Shown: in pieces, positions 38,347-50,600 of the stretch | Numbering within the stretch: position 1 is the first letter of the stretch | Layout of the letters: each line of letters opens with the position of its first letter | Origin: Cocos nucifera | Lineage: Eukaryota; Streptophyta; Magnoliopsida; Arecales; Arecaceae | DNA: 64,000 nucleotides | Assembly (NCBI GenBank): GCA_006176705.1 | Contig: QRFJ01000021.1 | Location: 2,252,208 to 2,316,207 of the forward strand | Direction: 5' to 3' | Made by a program: the position numbers and the translations under genes | Notes under the pieces: generated by a model | Told to the model about the DNA's origin: nothing | The model's input: the letters and a program-made list of their open reading frames with translations, nothing else | The model's database searches: none

Positions 38347-38777
38347 ATATTTATATATACACACACATATATAGCACAGAATAATAGTACCTGTTTGTGA
38401 AATTAATAGCTCAAACAGCTATACTACAAAAACATTATATATATAGCACATGACAATAATACCTGTTTGTGAAATTAATAGCTCAAAAACAGCAAACGGC
38501 AAGTACAAGTCACAGACTCGTGGAACCGCCCCTGTGCTTCTGTTTGCCGGTACGTATTGATTGCAAGAGATAAAAATAGTCTACTATTATTACTTTCATC
38601 TAAAGTTCCTATAAGTCTAGAAGCAAGATATACTTGTGAATCAGATGTATAAAAATCGTAACTGGGATCGCGAACTGTCGCATTCACAGCGTAGCCTTGC
38701 TCCAGGAGCCTCATGGTAAGCCATGATCCGATGAAACCCGCAGCTCCCGTAACGCAAACACTGTCCCTCTCTCCCAT
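34895..38777 (-). CDS. DFR: Dihydroflavonol 4-reductase, six exons, complete
   Basis: Exons (minus strand) are 38777-38663, 38150-37981, 37209-37015, 36923-36764, 35420-35228 and 35075-34895. GT-AG introns and phases agree, giving 337 codons plus TGA, the usual DFR length and exon count. DFR is a cytosolic NADPH-dependent short-chain reductase that converts dihydroflavonols to leucoanthocyanidins for anthocyanins and condensed tannins. Visible: nucleotide-binding TGAAGFIG at residues 10-17; KNMKKVKHLLDLP; VFHVATPMDF; the catalytic serine in FTSSAGT; catalytic Tyr162 and Lys166 in YFVSK; IIPTLVNGPFIMPTMPPSM; and HYSILNPIQFVHLDDLC. The substrate-selecting position (Asn133 in grape, Asn134 in gerbera numbering) is alanine here (Ala132, in SAGTVAVHE). 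I chose ATG 38777 because the in-frame codon further upstream (38795) is GTG. The intron 1 donor (GTTACG) is weak. Related cinnamoyl-CoA or anthocyanidin reductases are less likely given the overall match. Confidence 0.9.
38299..38344. repeat. (CT)n microsatellite in DFR intron 1
   Basis: About 23 CT units lie inside the 512-base first intron of the DFR gene. Confidence 0.9.
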
Positions 38778-38880
38778 TGTTCCAGTACGTACCACTTGAA
38801 TTCGATAGGACGAGGAGGAGAGGACCGAGAGCTAATTTGCTTGAAACCAATGCTGCCCTCCTTGGATGCCTCCTGGTCTT

Positions 38881-38890
38881 CTATATATAG
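38881..38890 (-). promoter_or_regulatory. TATA box of the DFR gene
   Basis: CTATATATAG, its own reverse complement, lies about 105 bases upstream of the ATG at 38777. This spacing is normal for a plant TATA box with a leader of 60-80 bases. Confidence 0.6.
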
Positions 38891-38947
38891 AATATGTTCC
38901 TATATATGCATGTACATCCTTTTTTTCTAAGATTCTTCGGTACGGTT

Positions 38948-38989
38948 GCTCTCATCTAACTCCATTTCAGGCACGTGCTCTCATCTAAC
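38948..38989 (-). promoter_or_regulatory. G-box flanked by a 13-base direct duplication, DFR promoter
   Basis: CACGTG at 38972-38977 is the core bHLH/bZIP site. The 13-mer GCTCTCATCTAAC (minus strand GTTAGATGAGAGC) occurs at 38948-38960 and again at 38977-38989. DFR genes are generally activated by MYB-bHLH-WD40 complexes, so a bHLH-type site about 90 bases upstream of the TATA box is sensible. Binding by particular factors is inference. Confidence 0.45.
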
Positions 38990-41900
38990 CCTCCGTCTCT
39001 ACCAAATTTCATCGCGCCGCCTGCGGTGAATAAAAAAAAGAAAAAAAAAATTGTGTGACCGTATACATGAGTTGTTACCGAAATAGTTTTTTTTAATATT
39101 TATAAATATTTTTTGTTAGTTTATTTTGAAAATATCTTTATTTAAAATTTATTTTCAAAAATAATGCTCAGGTTGAAATTACAGATTCAATTTATAATTT
39201 TTCACGCCATCTCACCTAAAACCGTAGATTCAATTCATGATTTCAAGCCTATTTAATCATTTTACATGAATAAATAAATTTGCCCATAATTTTATTAAAA
39301 TTGCACAAAGGGTCTGTGATTTCGCTGAAATCATGTATTGGAGTTGGTGGAGGACCTCGCCGCCTCCCTCTTCCTTCGTGATATCCTCTCCAATTGCGAC
39401 GTCTAGACGATTGCCATCATGAACCTTTCCTCTCCGACCAATCTTATTTCTTCAGTATGGAGCGACCATGGATCCTCTATCTGTAGTTTCTTTATGATGG
39501 CCCCCCTCCAAACCATCCACAACTCCTTCGCCCTACCCTCACCTCCCCCACTCCCACACATTCATGGATCCTCCGCCTGTGCCCCCCAACCCTTATGGCA
39601 TTATGGGTCTTTTGCCTTCCATCCTTCATCCATAAATAAAAAAGAAAAAAAGGATTGGACCCATGAGCCAGACGTGATTCCAATAAAACCATAGGTTGAA
39701 CCCATAATTTTATTAAATCATGATTTTAATAAAATCATAGATTAGATCCATAATTTTACTAAAATCATGACTTAGTCATGCACTTTTTGTCTGCTTAGTG
39801 AAGTTTGAAATTATAGGTTAAATTTATGATTTTAATTGAGGTAGCATAAAATTATGATTCAACTTATCTTATGGAGAGTAAATTAAAAAATAAATTTAAT
39901 AAAAATATTTTAAAAATAAAATAATAATAACATAATATTTAAAAAACATTTCAAAAGGCAGACTGTCACATTAATACGGAATTATAGTAGATGTGACACA
40001 TTTAATGATATTTTATTTTTGACAATTATAATTAATATTTTAAAATATTTTTTATTTTTTATTATTTTTGTGTGTGATATGGAGAGTTCAAAGCTGCCGG
40101 TCAAATAGCAGGGACCGGCTGCGCTGCTTTTATTTATTATTATTATTTTTTTAAATCCATCCGACGGCGTTGTCTGCACATGTCATCTAGATGCATTTGA
40201 TTAAAAAAATGCGGAAATGGTGGCATGTCACCTGGATGCTCCGAAGGAAAAATGGCGCGATATATATAAAATTTTATTTATATTATATATATTTTAAAAA
40301 TATTAAATTAATTTTTTAGTTATCAAAATATTTTATCGTTCAATTACTAATAAATAATATTAGTTTGCTATTTCAATAGATAAAAATATTTTTTGCTCAT
40401 ATAAAAAAATAATGAGGAAGGGATAGAAATGAGGAGGAAAAAAGAATCATCGGTGAGGAAGAGAATGAAGATAGAGGGAGCTATCTTGGGGGGAGAGGAT
40501 GGGATCGAGATGTCGACATGGAGAAAGATGGTGACTTTGAAGGAATGAGTGGGATTGGAAAATAAGGACAATAAGAAGGAGAAGAGATGGGAAAAAGGAG
40601 AAGAGGAGTCATCGATGAGAAAATGATGGAGATAGAGAGAGTCATTATGAAAAAAAAGGATGAATTATGGGGACCAATATGGAGAGGGATGGTGGCATTA
40701 AATGGACAATAACAGTTGGATTTTACAATAATTACTCTATCAAATAGACAATAACAATAAGATAATGTCCGGTATCATAAGTATTTTGGTAATTTTAGTA
40801 GAAATTTGTTGGGGTTACATGTTTTTGTATGTCGTTCAAGCTCTTTAAAAAATTTTTTAAATAGAGTATGGAAGAGTTACTTTATAAGTTTCTCTATGCC
40901 ACCTTTTTTTTTTTTTTTTTTTTTTTTGAGTAATATGCGAAGCAAAATGCTATCCAATTTTATTGATGGGAGAACATTTACAGAAAAGGATAATATAAAG
41001 AAGTTATAGCTGAAAATAGAATAAAAAAGAAAATATATAAGCTTTATGTTGGATTTGGCTTCTAATATGATATAATTGTTATTTAGTCAGATTTAACTCA
41101 TTAAATTAAGTCTTAAATTAATTATAGTGAGTCTAATTAATTTAAAAGTCCTATTCCTGATAAAATTTAGAAAGGAATTTTAACTCTAATTAGGAATAAA
41201 TTTTTTGATGGGATAAAATAAGTACAGATATAAATAGAGATGGCCTAATCTCTTTTCTCTAACCTTCAGGAAGGTACGACGATTCTCATCGATTGTTCGT
41301 ATTAAGAAGGACAGTGAAGAGAAAGAAGACCAACCGCTGGCGAAAAAAGACTAGATGCTCTGCAGGCTATATAATCATCGTATTGATGAGATGATGGTAT
41401 AAAGTATAATTGATCTTGATTTTGCATAAATATTATAGCATGATCCAAATATGAAAATATAAAATTATCTTACACTTTAAATATGAGTATAGAGGCTCAT
41501 TTAAAGCAGAACAAAATATGAGCTTCGAACTTCAGAAAGCATTGGAGGAATCACAAAGAATGGTCAAAAGCATCTCAAGTTCTGTTTCATAGCCCAAAAA
41601 AACCAAGTCCATTCTGATTGCTGCCAGTCCTGGGCGTCCAGCAGTGGGTTAGAGAAAGAAAACTTCTCCATAAGCTCCCATGACAATCCATCATTTTATG
41701 AGGACAAAAGGTGAAATGAAAGAATAGCCTTTTGTAGAACAGCATAAACAGAACAATTTTTCCGTAAAAATATTCTAGCATTTCTCTCATGCCACTCCTC
41801 CCAGACTGCTATGATCAACCGATATGTTGCTTTCCTTGCTGAAGATTAAAAACTCCTGTTTCTCTATATGGTCCATATATGATGTACATTGAAGGCCAAC

Positions 41901-42199
41901 ACCTAAGGTCCGACTGCATTTTTATAACATTCTTGAGAAAGGATGAGACCACGATTCTAAATGCAGCGAAAGATTTTGAGAACTACTGCTAGAAATTGAA
42001 AGCACTTCAAAATAGCATCGAGGAGGAAAGGAGGGAAGAGAGGAAAATATGAATCAGCTAATCTAAATGATAACCACCCACTAAAGGGACGAAGCTAGGA
42101 ACAATTACAGGTCCCGCTCAACAAAATATTGGAGCCCAATAACTTAGCCGAGCTTATTCATGCCCTCTCTCACCTCCAACGTCACAATCCACAGATTTG
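38990..42199. other. Intergenic region between DFR promoter and copia insertion
   Basis: Mostly AT-rich. Between about 39160 and 39870 short variants of AAATCATGATTTTA-like palindromes recur many times around a 91-codon open frame (39419-39694) that I do not recognise. The region 40400-40700 is purine-rich; a T-run lies at 40904-40927. No supported gene. Confidence 0.5.
41580..41860 (-). mobile_element. Possible LINE ORF2 tail fragment
   Basis: On the minus strand a short frame includes RLIIAVWEEWHERNARIF, followed by about 40 residues. The W-x-E-W-x-ERNARIF pattern is typical of the region just after the zinc-binding tail of plant L1 ORF2. The fragment is short and its ends are unclear. Confidence 0.4.
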
Positions 42200-42239
42200 G
42201 CAGCCAAGTGGCAATTCTATGGTCATGAAATTTAAACGC

Positions 42240-42539
42240 CTATCCGAGAGCCCAACCATCACTCTTATGGATCCTCTCCTACCGAGTCGTTCTTTGTGAC
42301 AAGCATGAATGGTGTCGATTCCTGCACCATGGGACTCCCACAGCAGCCACTCTATTTTTATGAAGATGATCGCCCTTCTTCAATAGTGATCTCTCCAGAC
42401 ATTGCAAAATATGGTCGCACTGATGCTATAATTGACATCCTCTCAGTGAACAAATCATTGCCAGAGAAAGGAAAACTTTTGGAAACCATGCTAAAAATAG
42501 GTCCAAAACTAGAGAGTGTCATGGTTTCCTCTTTGCTTT
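42240..42539 (+). pseudogene. Exon-like fragment of an unidentified plant protein, cut by the copia insertion
   Basis: An open plus-strand frame runs up to the left end of the copia element. It has no ATG at its head; the first in-frame ATG is at 42305. The peptide is not low-complexity: it contains QQPLYFYEDDRPSS, then SPDIAKYGRTDAIIDILS and NKSLPEKGKLLETMLK. It resembles part of an ordinary plant protein, but I cannot name the family with confidence. The frame ends shortly after the insertion point if read into the sequence on the far side (57765 onward). It could be an old gene remnant or a captured exon. Confidence 0.4.
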
Positions 42540-42822
42540 TGAAAGATTTTAGAAAAAAAATTTATAGAAATCTCATCTTATTCATCAGGATGAATGTGCT
42601 CATATTATAAAGAGATGTGATATGCACAATTATGGTTACAAGAGATTACATAAATCATCAAATACAAATTCAAATATTTCTAATTTATAGATTACATAAT
42701 CATGAATGATTTTCTGATTTATTTTCAGTATTATCTCTATCATATAAATTCAAATATTCCTACTTTACAGACTATACAATCATGACTGATTTTCTTATTT
42801 ATTTTTAGTATTATCTCTATCA
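42540..42822 (-). repeat. 3' LTR of the outer copia element
   Basis: Direct copy of 57480-57759, starting TGAAAGATTTTAG and ending ATCTCTATCA on the plus strand. It contains the same internal duplication (second unit at about 42742-42822). Confidence 0.88.
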
Positions 42823-42869
42823 ATCCCCTAAAGCGCAATGGGAAGACAATCATATTGAGCTTATTGGAA

Positions 42870-44765
42870 TGAAGAATTATAAAGCGAGATGAAAAAAAAT
42901 CCTTTCATGAGACCATCTGCAAGTTGACGATTCAATGAATCGAACATCCAATTGCTTCTGAAAAACATGCTCCTGCATAAAATGATAGTCAATTTCAATA
43001 TGTTTGATCCATGCATGAAATACTAGATTAGCTGTAAGATAGATAGCAGACAAATTAACACACCATAAAATAGGAGGATGATATATCCGTAAGCCTAACT
43101 CCTGAAGAAGAGACTGCTGGATCTAGGTGAGTTCAGCAGTAACATTAGCTAAGCTTTTTTATTCTGACTCTATACTAGAACGAGCTACAATATATTGCTT
43201 CTTAGAAGACCATGAGATGATATTCGATTCAAGAAAAATAGCAAAATCACTAATAGAGCGTCTATCATCAGGATTACTAGTCCAATCGACATCAAAAGAT
43301 CTATGCAAAGAACTAATAGAGCCTGGGCGAATAAGCAGTCCATGTATAATAATACCCTTCAGATAGCGAAGAATACGTTTCACAGCTGCCTAATGAGTGG
43401 TGCTGGGCTTGTGCATAAAATGATAAATCTGATTGACTATATAAGCAATATCTGGTCTCATGAGTGTGAGATACTATAGGCTGCCAACTACTCTCTGATA
43501 GAGAGAAGAATTATCAAATGGAGTACCATCATAAAGAGAGAGACGAGAATCGATGGTGGTAGGAATGCTAAGTGGTTTGCAGTTAATCATAGCACCGCGA
43601 GCGAGCATGCCATGAAGATACTTGGATTGCATGAGATGTAAGCTAGTGGAACTAGAATGAGCCTTAATACCAAGAAAAAAATGAAGTGGTCCCAAGTCCT
43701 TCATGGCAAATTCCCAACCAAGGATAGTAAGAAGGGATGAAAATGATGCACCAGGAATACCAGTGAGAATAATATCATCGATATAAGCTAGAAGAAATAT
43801 CATATAGTTGAAGCCACGTAAGATGAACAAAAAAGAGTCTTCCTGGGAACTGAAAAAATCGAGATGCTGAAGAAAACCACTGAGACGTTGGAACCAAGCT
43901 CATAGTGCCTGTTTAAGGCTATAAAGAGACCTACGCAGCTGGCAGATAAAGTCAGATCGAGAGATATCAATAAACCCTAGAGGTTGCGGTATATATATTT
44001 CCTCTATCAAGTACCCATGTAAGAAGGCATTCTTCACATCAAGTTGTCGAACAAGACATCCTAGAGAGACTGCAATGGATAAGATGGTCCAAATATTAAC
44101 CGATTTGATTACCAAGCTAAATATTTTCTCATAATCAATATCTTTCTATTGATTAAAGTCCTTAGCAAGTAGTCAAGCTTTGAACCGATCAATCATACCA
44201 TCAAATTTCTTCTTGATCTCGTAAACCTATTGCAGCCAATGACATTTTGGATAGCAGAGGGTGGAATAAGTTTCTAGGTCTGATTATAAAGAAGTGCATG
44301 ATATTCTTGCTCTATCGTCTGAACTCACTTTGGATCTTTATGAGCCTAAGCATAAGATTTGGGCTCTTGTAGAGCAATATATACAGAGAAGGCAGCTGAA
44401 TGTCGAGATATAACACATCGAGATAGGGGAACAAAACCATCATATGATTGGGTGACCATCTAATGAGTTTTAGAGGAAGAACCAGATGGCATAGTATCTA
44501 CATGTGCATGAGCAGGAGGCATTAACGTGGTTTAGAGGACTGAGTGGCTAACTACAGTAACACATTAGAGACCTCGAATGCCAAAGTAGTCCGAGGAAGA
44601 TGAGCGGTCATTGAAGGAGAAGTAAATGATCCAAGTGGTGGAGCAGGAAGAATGAAGGTTGAGGTGGATGGGGTTGTAGCAAGAGTGTTTGTGGGAACAG
44701 AGGGCAGTGTACTGATACTGATCGAGGTAGATGACTGAGATTCAAAGAAAAATGAGTGTTCATTG
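42870..44765 (-). pseudogene. Outer copia: reverse transcriptase and RNase H part, broken
   Basis: It begins with the low-complexity spacer that follows integrase (VFNEHSFFFESQSSTS, 44552-44800). Reverse transcriptase follows: QLDVKNAFLHGYLIEEIYI with ICQLRRSLYSLKQAL (43900-44115), then the catalytic region AYIDDIILTG and DLGPLHFFLGI (43474-43830). RNase H includes YLKGIIIHGLLIRPG, FDVDWTSNPDDRRS and SWSSKKQYIVARSSIESE (43159-43383), with its tail reaching about 42870. Frames change between blocks and stops are present. Confidence 0.85.
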
Positions 44766-44770
44766 AAAAC

Positions 44771-47643
44771 TATTGGAAAGTGTGTCCAAAAGCCAATCAT
44801 CTAAGTAGAAGATGATTGAAATTAGTATATGAATTATCTAATAATAATAGTAATTTGGCTATTTCATCATAAAAGTTCTATCTTCCTTAAATGAACTCCT
44901 AAATTATGATGAAGTTCTTAGAACTATAATCAATCGATCAAGGAGGATTTATCGAATGATTCTTAAATTATTCACGATCAAATGATAAATTATTAACAAA
45001 AATGATAACTTATCGAGTGTAAATCGCTGTATGCCATATGCGTTGGTTGTCTTCGTAATCAAGTAGTGTGGAGACACTGGTATGGCATCCAGATGAGATG
45101 TAAGAGTACATCTGTACTGAACGTGACCAATGTAGCACTTTACTATCAAGAATAGCTAGCTAAGACTAATGGATATAAGTGTTCCTCTGATTTGAGATTG
45201 CCATGATGACTTGCGAGCAACTCACTGTACTTTAGTACTGGACTACCTGTATTTCTAATATAGATGACGAAAAATTTTGGGTGTAGTCAAGTACTTGTAG
45301 AGTCGATGTGTGAGTCAAGATGGGATTGACCACTCCTGATTAACTTCGGGAAGAGAATGTTTCGCTGTATTTCAATTTAGCAAAATCTAGGTCTGGATGA
45401 TCCTTGTGAGGTGTTACAGGATTTATAAAATTTTAAGACATAATAGAGATGACTTGTATGAGTGTTTGATCGCATACTCGAAGTCGTCTTGAGTATTATT
45501 GATCATAGGGATGAATTATACGGTAACTATGGGCCAGAATTCTAAGAATGTTGCTTTGCATACATTCGACCTATCCGGACGTCGAAAACCATTGCTAGAT
45601 GGTAACTTCGATTGGTATAAGAATTGGTTTCTATGCTACCGACTTAGGTTCGAACCTATGAGATCACACACATTAGAGCTTGTAATCTGATCGGATGGTT
45701 AATCGATGATTGAAAATCATTCTGAGGTCAAATATTTAATGCGATTGATGTTTGACCTAATGCAAGTGTTGTAGGAGAATCGATTAGTAATTAGATTGCT
45801 AATTGGCTCAAGTTGATTGAGCAATCAGACTGAGATCAAATCTAATTAAATTAGATTTAATTAAAATTAATTTAAATTTAATTAAATTAAGTCTAATTAA
45901 TTTATTGGATAAGTCAATTGCAAGGAAAGAATAATTTCTTATTTGACTAAAACTTGGGTACACCTGATTGACTTAGGATTTAAATCAGATTTAAATCTTG
46001 ATTTAATCTGATTTAATTAGGCTCCTAATTGGACTAAGATAATCTTTAATTAGATTATATTTAATCTAATTTAAATAAAATTTAAATTTAGTTTAAACTT
46101 ATTTTGACCTAGTCAAACAAGAGAAGTCTCAGTTGGACTGGGACTCTCTCTTTTTTACTTGCGCCTAAGAAAGCCCATGCCATATTTTAATTCTAAATTT
46201 TTTTCTATGATTTTCATACCTAAGAAATAATTTTTTACATCCCATTATCTCAAGAATTGGATTTAAATTTGATTTGATCAAAATTATGATAAAGTTGGAA
46301 ATTATTTCCTACTTGGAAGAGTCTTCTTTGACCCAAACTCCTCCCTCCCTTGTGCGCCCACTTTCTCCATGCCTTCAATATTATTTCCGCCCTTTCTCCC
46401 TTTCTTCAGGGCATTGGTTTTCTATTTCACACACCAAAAGTCAAGGGAGGGGTGTCTAAGAGTTAGATGCCCCATAGAAGTCCTTCTTTGATTAGGTTTT
46501 GACCTAGTTTGCAATATAAAGGGGATACCTCTTTCTTTAACCATAGAGGACATGAAAAATTCTAAAAAAATCATGTAAAATTAGAGGAGAAGGAGGAGAA
46601 GGAATGAAGAATTTGTGGCACCAAGATTTATGGAGAAGAGCCCTCAATTAAGACATCAAAAGTTGATATCTTGAAGAGACAATGTAAGAGAAGATTGTCT
46701 TCTCTTATATTTTTCTTTTATGTTTCTCTCTTTCTATTTTATTTATGATTTTTATATGATAAAAATGTGTGAGAGAGAAAAGTTGGATGTGAGGATGAGT
46801 GCTCTAAGTTGTTGGGGCATGGTATTAATTTTTGAACATGATCTGATCATGTCCTGATGAGAGAAGGAGAAGAGAAGAAAGGTCTTCTCTTAGGATTTCT
46901 TGAAGAACCATTTCTCTTTAATTTTTATGAAATTTTTGTATGAATAAAATAAAAAATCTTAGATCTAGAAACTTAAAAAAAATCCTAGAAGAGAAGGTCT
47001 CCTCTTGTCCTAGCATAGAGATATTTTTAGGACATCAACCGTTGATGTCCTAAAGTAGAAGATTTATCTTCTCTTAGGATTTATTTTTTTTTATTTTTTT
47101 TTTAATTTATGAAAGATCCAAAAATTGGATTTCTTTCTTATTCCTCCTCGTGTTCTTCATCTCTTGGAATGTCGAAAATATTCGAAGAACATGTATTTGA
47201 TTAACCATTACGAGGGATCCGTGAGAAGCTAGCACTTTGAGTGGATCTTTATTCGATGAACCTTCGATCTATGTTACAGATTCATGTGGATCACCTATAG
47301 AGGTCGGATGCATATGCGGCTCTAAAGGCAACAATGGATTCAACAACGAATTTCTTGACCTATGCAAAAATAAGAGATCTGATCTCTTGGTAACCTAGAT
47401 ATGATTTAGGATTAGATCTAAAATTATTCTAGATCTAGGTATTGATATGATCAATACCATTTATGATTAATTTAATTTTAGATTTATATTTTTATCATAA
47501 CATGTTATAGATCCTTAATGTAGAATTTTATAATTTGATTACATGCATGTTGTAGATTAAATAGTTTAATCTATGTCTTTTGCTGCTCTATATTTCAAAA
47601 TAGTTTTGAAATCTATGCATGAAATCCTGTATGTTATCTATCA
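44771..47643 (+). repeat. 5' LTR (2873 bases) of the nested copia element
   Basis: Direct copy of 52123-55010. The start reads TATTGGAAA where TGTTGGAAA is expected, suggesting G-to-A decay; it ends TATCTATCA. A promoter-like TATAAA lies at 46515-46520 within AATATAAAGGGG. By eye the first 250 bases differ from the other LTR at roughly one base in ten, mostly transitions; this was not computed. Confidence 0.92.
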
Positions 47644-50600
47644 ATGGTATCAGAGTATCTAGGTTCTATTATAATATGTTTATGTATGCTTTAGATTAAA
47701 TCTAAAAATTAAAGTTAATTAAAGATCGCACATACTGCCATAAGCTTGTTCTATTGTAAATTAACCCATTACAATGAAAAGATTGTTTTAGTATGTGCTG
47801 ATCTAAATCAAAATAATAAATTATTTAAATTAGATTTAAAAAATTTATGATTTAATTTTTTAATTTAAATTTAAAATTTAATAGATATTAGATCTATTTT
47901 AGATTATTTAGATTAGATCTAAATAATATCAGGATTGCACATACTGCCATAAGGTTGTCCCGCTGTAAGATTTCTCTTACAATGGAAAGGTTGTTCTAGT
48001 ATGTGCTGATCCGAGAAACTTAAATTATAAATATGTTAGATGAGATCTAAAGTAATTGATGATTTATTTTTAAATTTTAAATTTAATTTTAAATAATTTA
48101 TGATCTGATCCACATGATGTTTTTTATAGTTAGATCTAATCCTCTTATTGCATATGTTGATATATAATTTTTATTTTGAATCTAGAATGTATATATATGA
48201 CATATTTGTTTTGTAGAATTTTAAATTACGAACTTACTTTCTACAAAATTTTAGATTTGAAATCCTAGGATATGATCTAAACAATAAAACAAATCAGACC
48301 TAAAACTATATATTGAATATGATTCAATACAATTTGAAAATATTTCAAATAATAAAATCAGAAACTGTTCTGAGATTCCATAAACCTAAACCCATAAGAC
48401 TTGAACTTAATTGAGAATTAAGTAATTATTTGGGATCTAGGTTTGTGATTTGAAGATCCTAAGATAATTTTATAAAATATGGGTTAAAGAAAAATGGGTT
48501 AGCTTTGATCAGATCCTTAACTAGGTTAGACCTAGGGTTAGATTAAATATGGACATAGTTAAGAAATTGATCAAACTTAATTAATAGTTAATTAGGATTA
48601 GATCATTTCTATAGATCACTTCAATAGTTATAGTTAATCAAAATCCATACATCTAATAAACGGATGCTGATCGTGGCTCAGTGGTTGAGCCCAAGTCTTT
48701 AGACAGACCAAATCAAAATTGATAAACCAATTGGTGTCTAAGGTAAGTCTGGCATCCCATATCGATGGTTTTTAATTGGCAGCCTGCTTACCTGATCATT
48801 TTTGATGGTGTCTAAGGCAAGCCTTGGCAGACCCTTTTAGCGATCTCACTTATCTAACCAATATGGTTAATCAAGTTTTTGATTAAGTTGCTCATTGATT
48901 CGTGCTAACCCATGTCACATAAAAAATCAGTGAGACTGATTTTATTCAGTAAGATTGATTTAGATACCCATGGACTATAATTGATCCTAGTCCTCATTAG
49001 TGACTTGTGAAGTCAGTGGAAGGACTTGACTTGGTGAAGTCAATGGGAGCAAATTGGTCCATATCCTTTCTATCCTTAAATCATTAATAATTTAAATCTT
49101 CTAAAATTATTAGATTCTTAAAATAATAAAGTTATGGGGATAACGGAGTCATAGCCTCTTATTAAGGTGTTTGATAATGGATTCATTAACTCAATAATCA
49201 TTGGAGGCCCAAAGGTCTGGTGCTTGTTGACTAATAAAATTATCATCCATCATATGATGACTTGGATGTGTCTCTCTAATGATGGTTGGGTTGGCCAATC
49301 AAAGTTGGGCCTGATCATTCATTGGTTGGATGCGCCAAGTATGGTTATGTTAATGGTTGGAACTAACTGAACTCTTTTCTAAGAAGGCCAAAGCCAACTG
49401 ATCAGGGCTTGGGGCAAAATTAAAATTACTAAAAATTATTTGAAGAAATAATTGATTATAAACCTATCCTTAGATGTATATGGGTGGGCCAACCAAAGTT
49501 GAGCTCGTGTGTAGTCTATGTGGATTCTAGTACCTACTAGAAAATTAAAGTAATTCCTCGAATTGGAGGTAGAGACTATCAGTTCGAATAAAATAGTAGG
49601 AGAATCTTTAAACTAAAGTCCAAGTCTTTAGGCTTAAAATGATTCATATACAATAGGACATTATTCTCTATTAAGGCTAAATCCTAATTGCTCCTATCAT
49701 TGTTAGACAGTAAAGACTTATGGACTTAACTTTAATAATCAGTATCGAAAGTTGAATATTGATTTAGCAGTACGAATGAGTTCGTATTAGAATTTTTAAG
49801 TTTAGTCAAAATAATTAGTCCAAGATTAATCCAAATTAGGTATAGTACTTCTAATGTCTGAAATAGGATCATAGGAAGAAGATTTGTCTTGCTTTTCTTG
49901 ACCACAATAGGCTGAACAAGAGAAAGGAGCAAAAATTGCTCATTAAAGACGTTATATGATAACACCTTAAAACTTCTCTATATGTAATTCTACTATCTGG
50001 GTATTAGATACCAGCGGTCTTATGCAATTCATTACAAGGACTTAAGTTAAGGGGAATGTACACACCTTAGTTAGATTATATCATGGATGTCTATATTTGG
50101 CATTACAGGCTTAGTCATATTGATAAGAACAGGATAAACGGATAGCTTGAGAGAAAAATCTCGATATTAATGATTGTAAATCATCGATAGCCTGTGAATC
50201 TTGTCTTCTTGGGAAGATGACAAAATCATCTTTTTCTGGAAAAGGTGAAGGAGCTGATAACGTTCTAAGTCTCATACATAGTGATGTATGTGGATCTTGA
50301 ACTTAAGTGCCAAATAAAGACATTAATATTTCATTACAGACGATCTATCTAGGCATGGGTATGTCTGGGATGAATCATTTAAAATATTTAAATGATTCAA
50401 TAATAAAAAAAAAAATAAACTGGATAAGATATTAAAACTCTTTGATCAGATCAAGGAGGCAAATACTTATCCAGTGAGGTTGTGACATATCTAGAAGAGA
50501 AAAGGATTCTCTCTCAGTGGATTTTTTTTTAGAACACAGTATATCTAAAAGAAGAAATTGAACTTTGTTAGACATGGTTCAATCCATAATAGGGTATACT

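Noticed and set aside
38777..38795. Six-codon N-terminal extension of DFR starting at 38795
   Set aside because: The codon at 38795 is GTG, not ATG. The ATG at 38777 has a good context and gives the normal family length.
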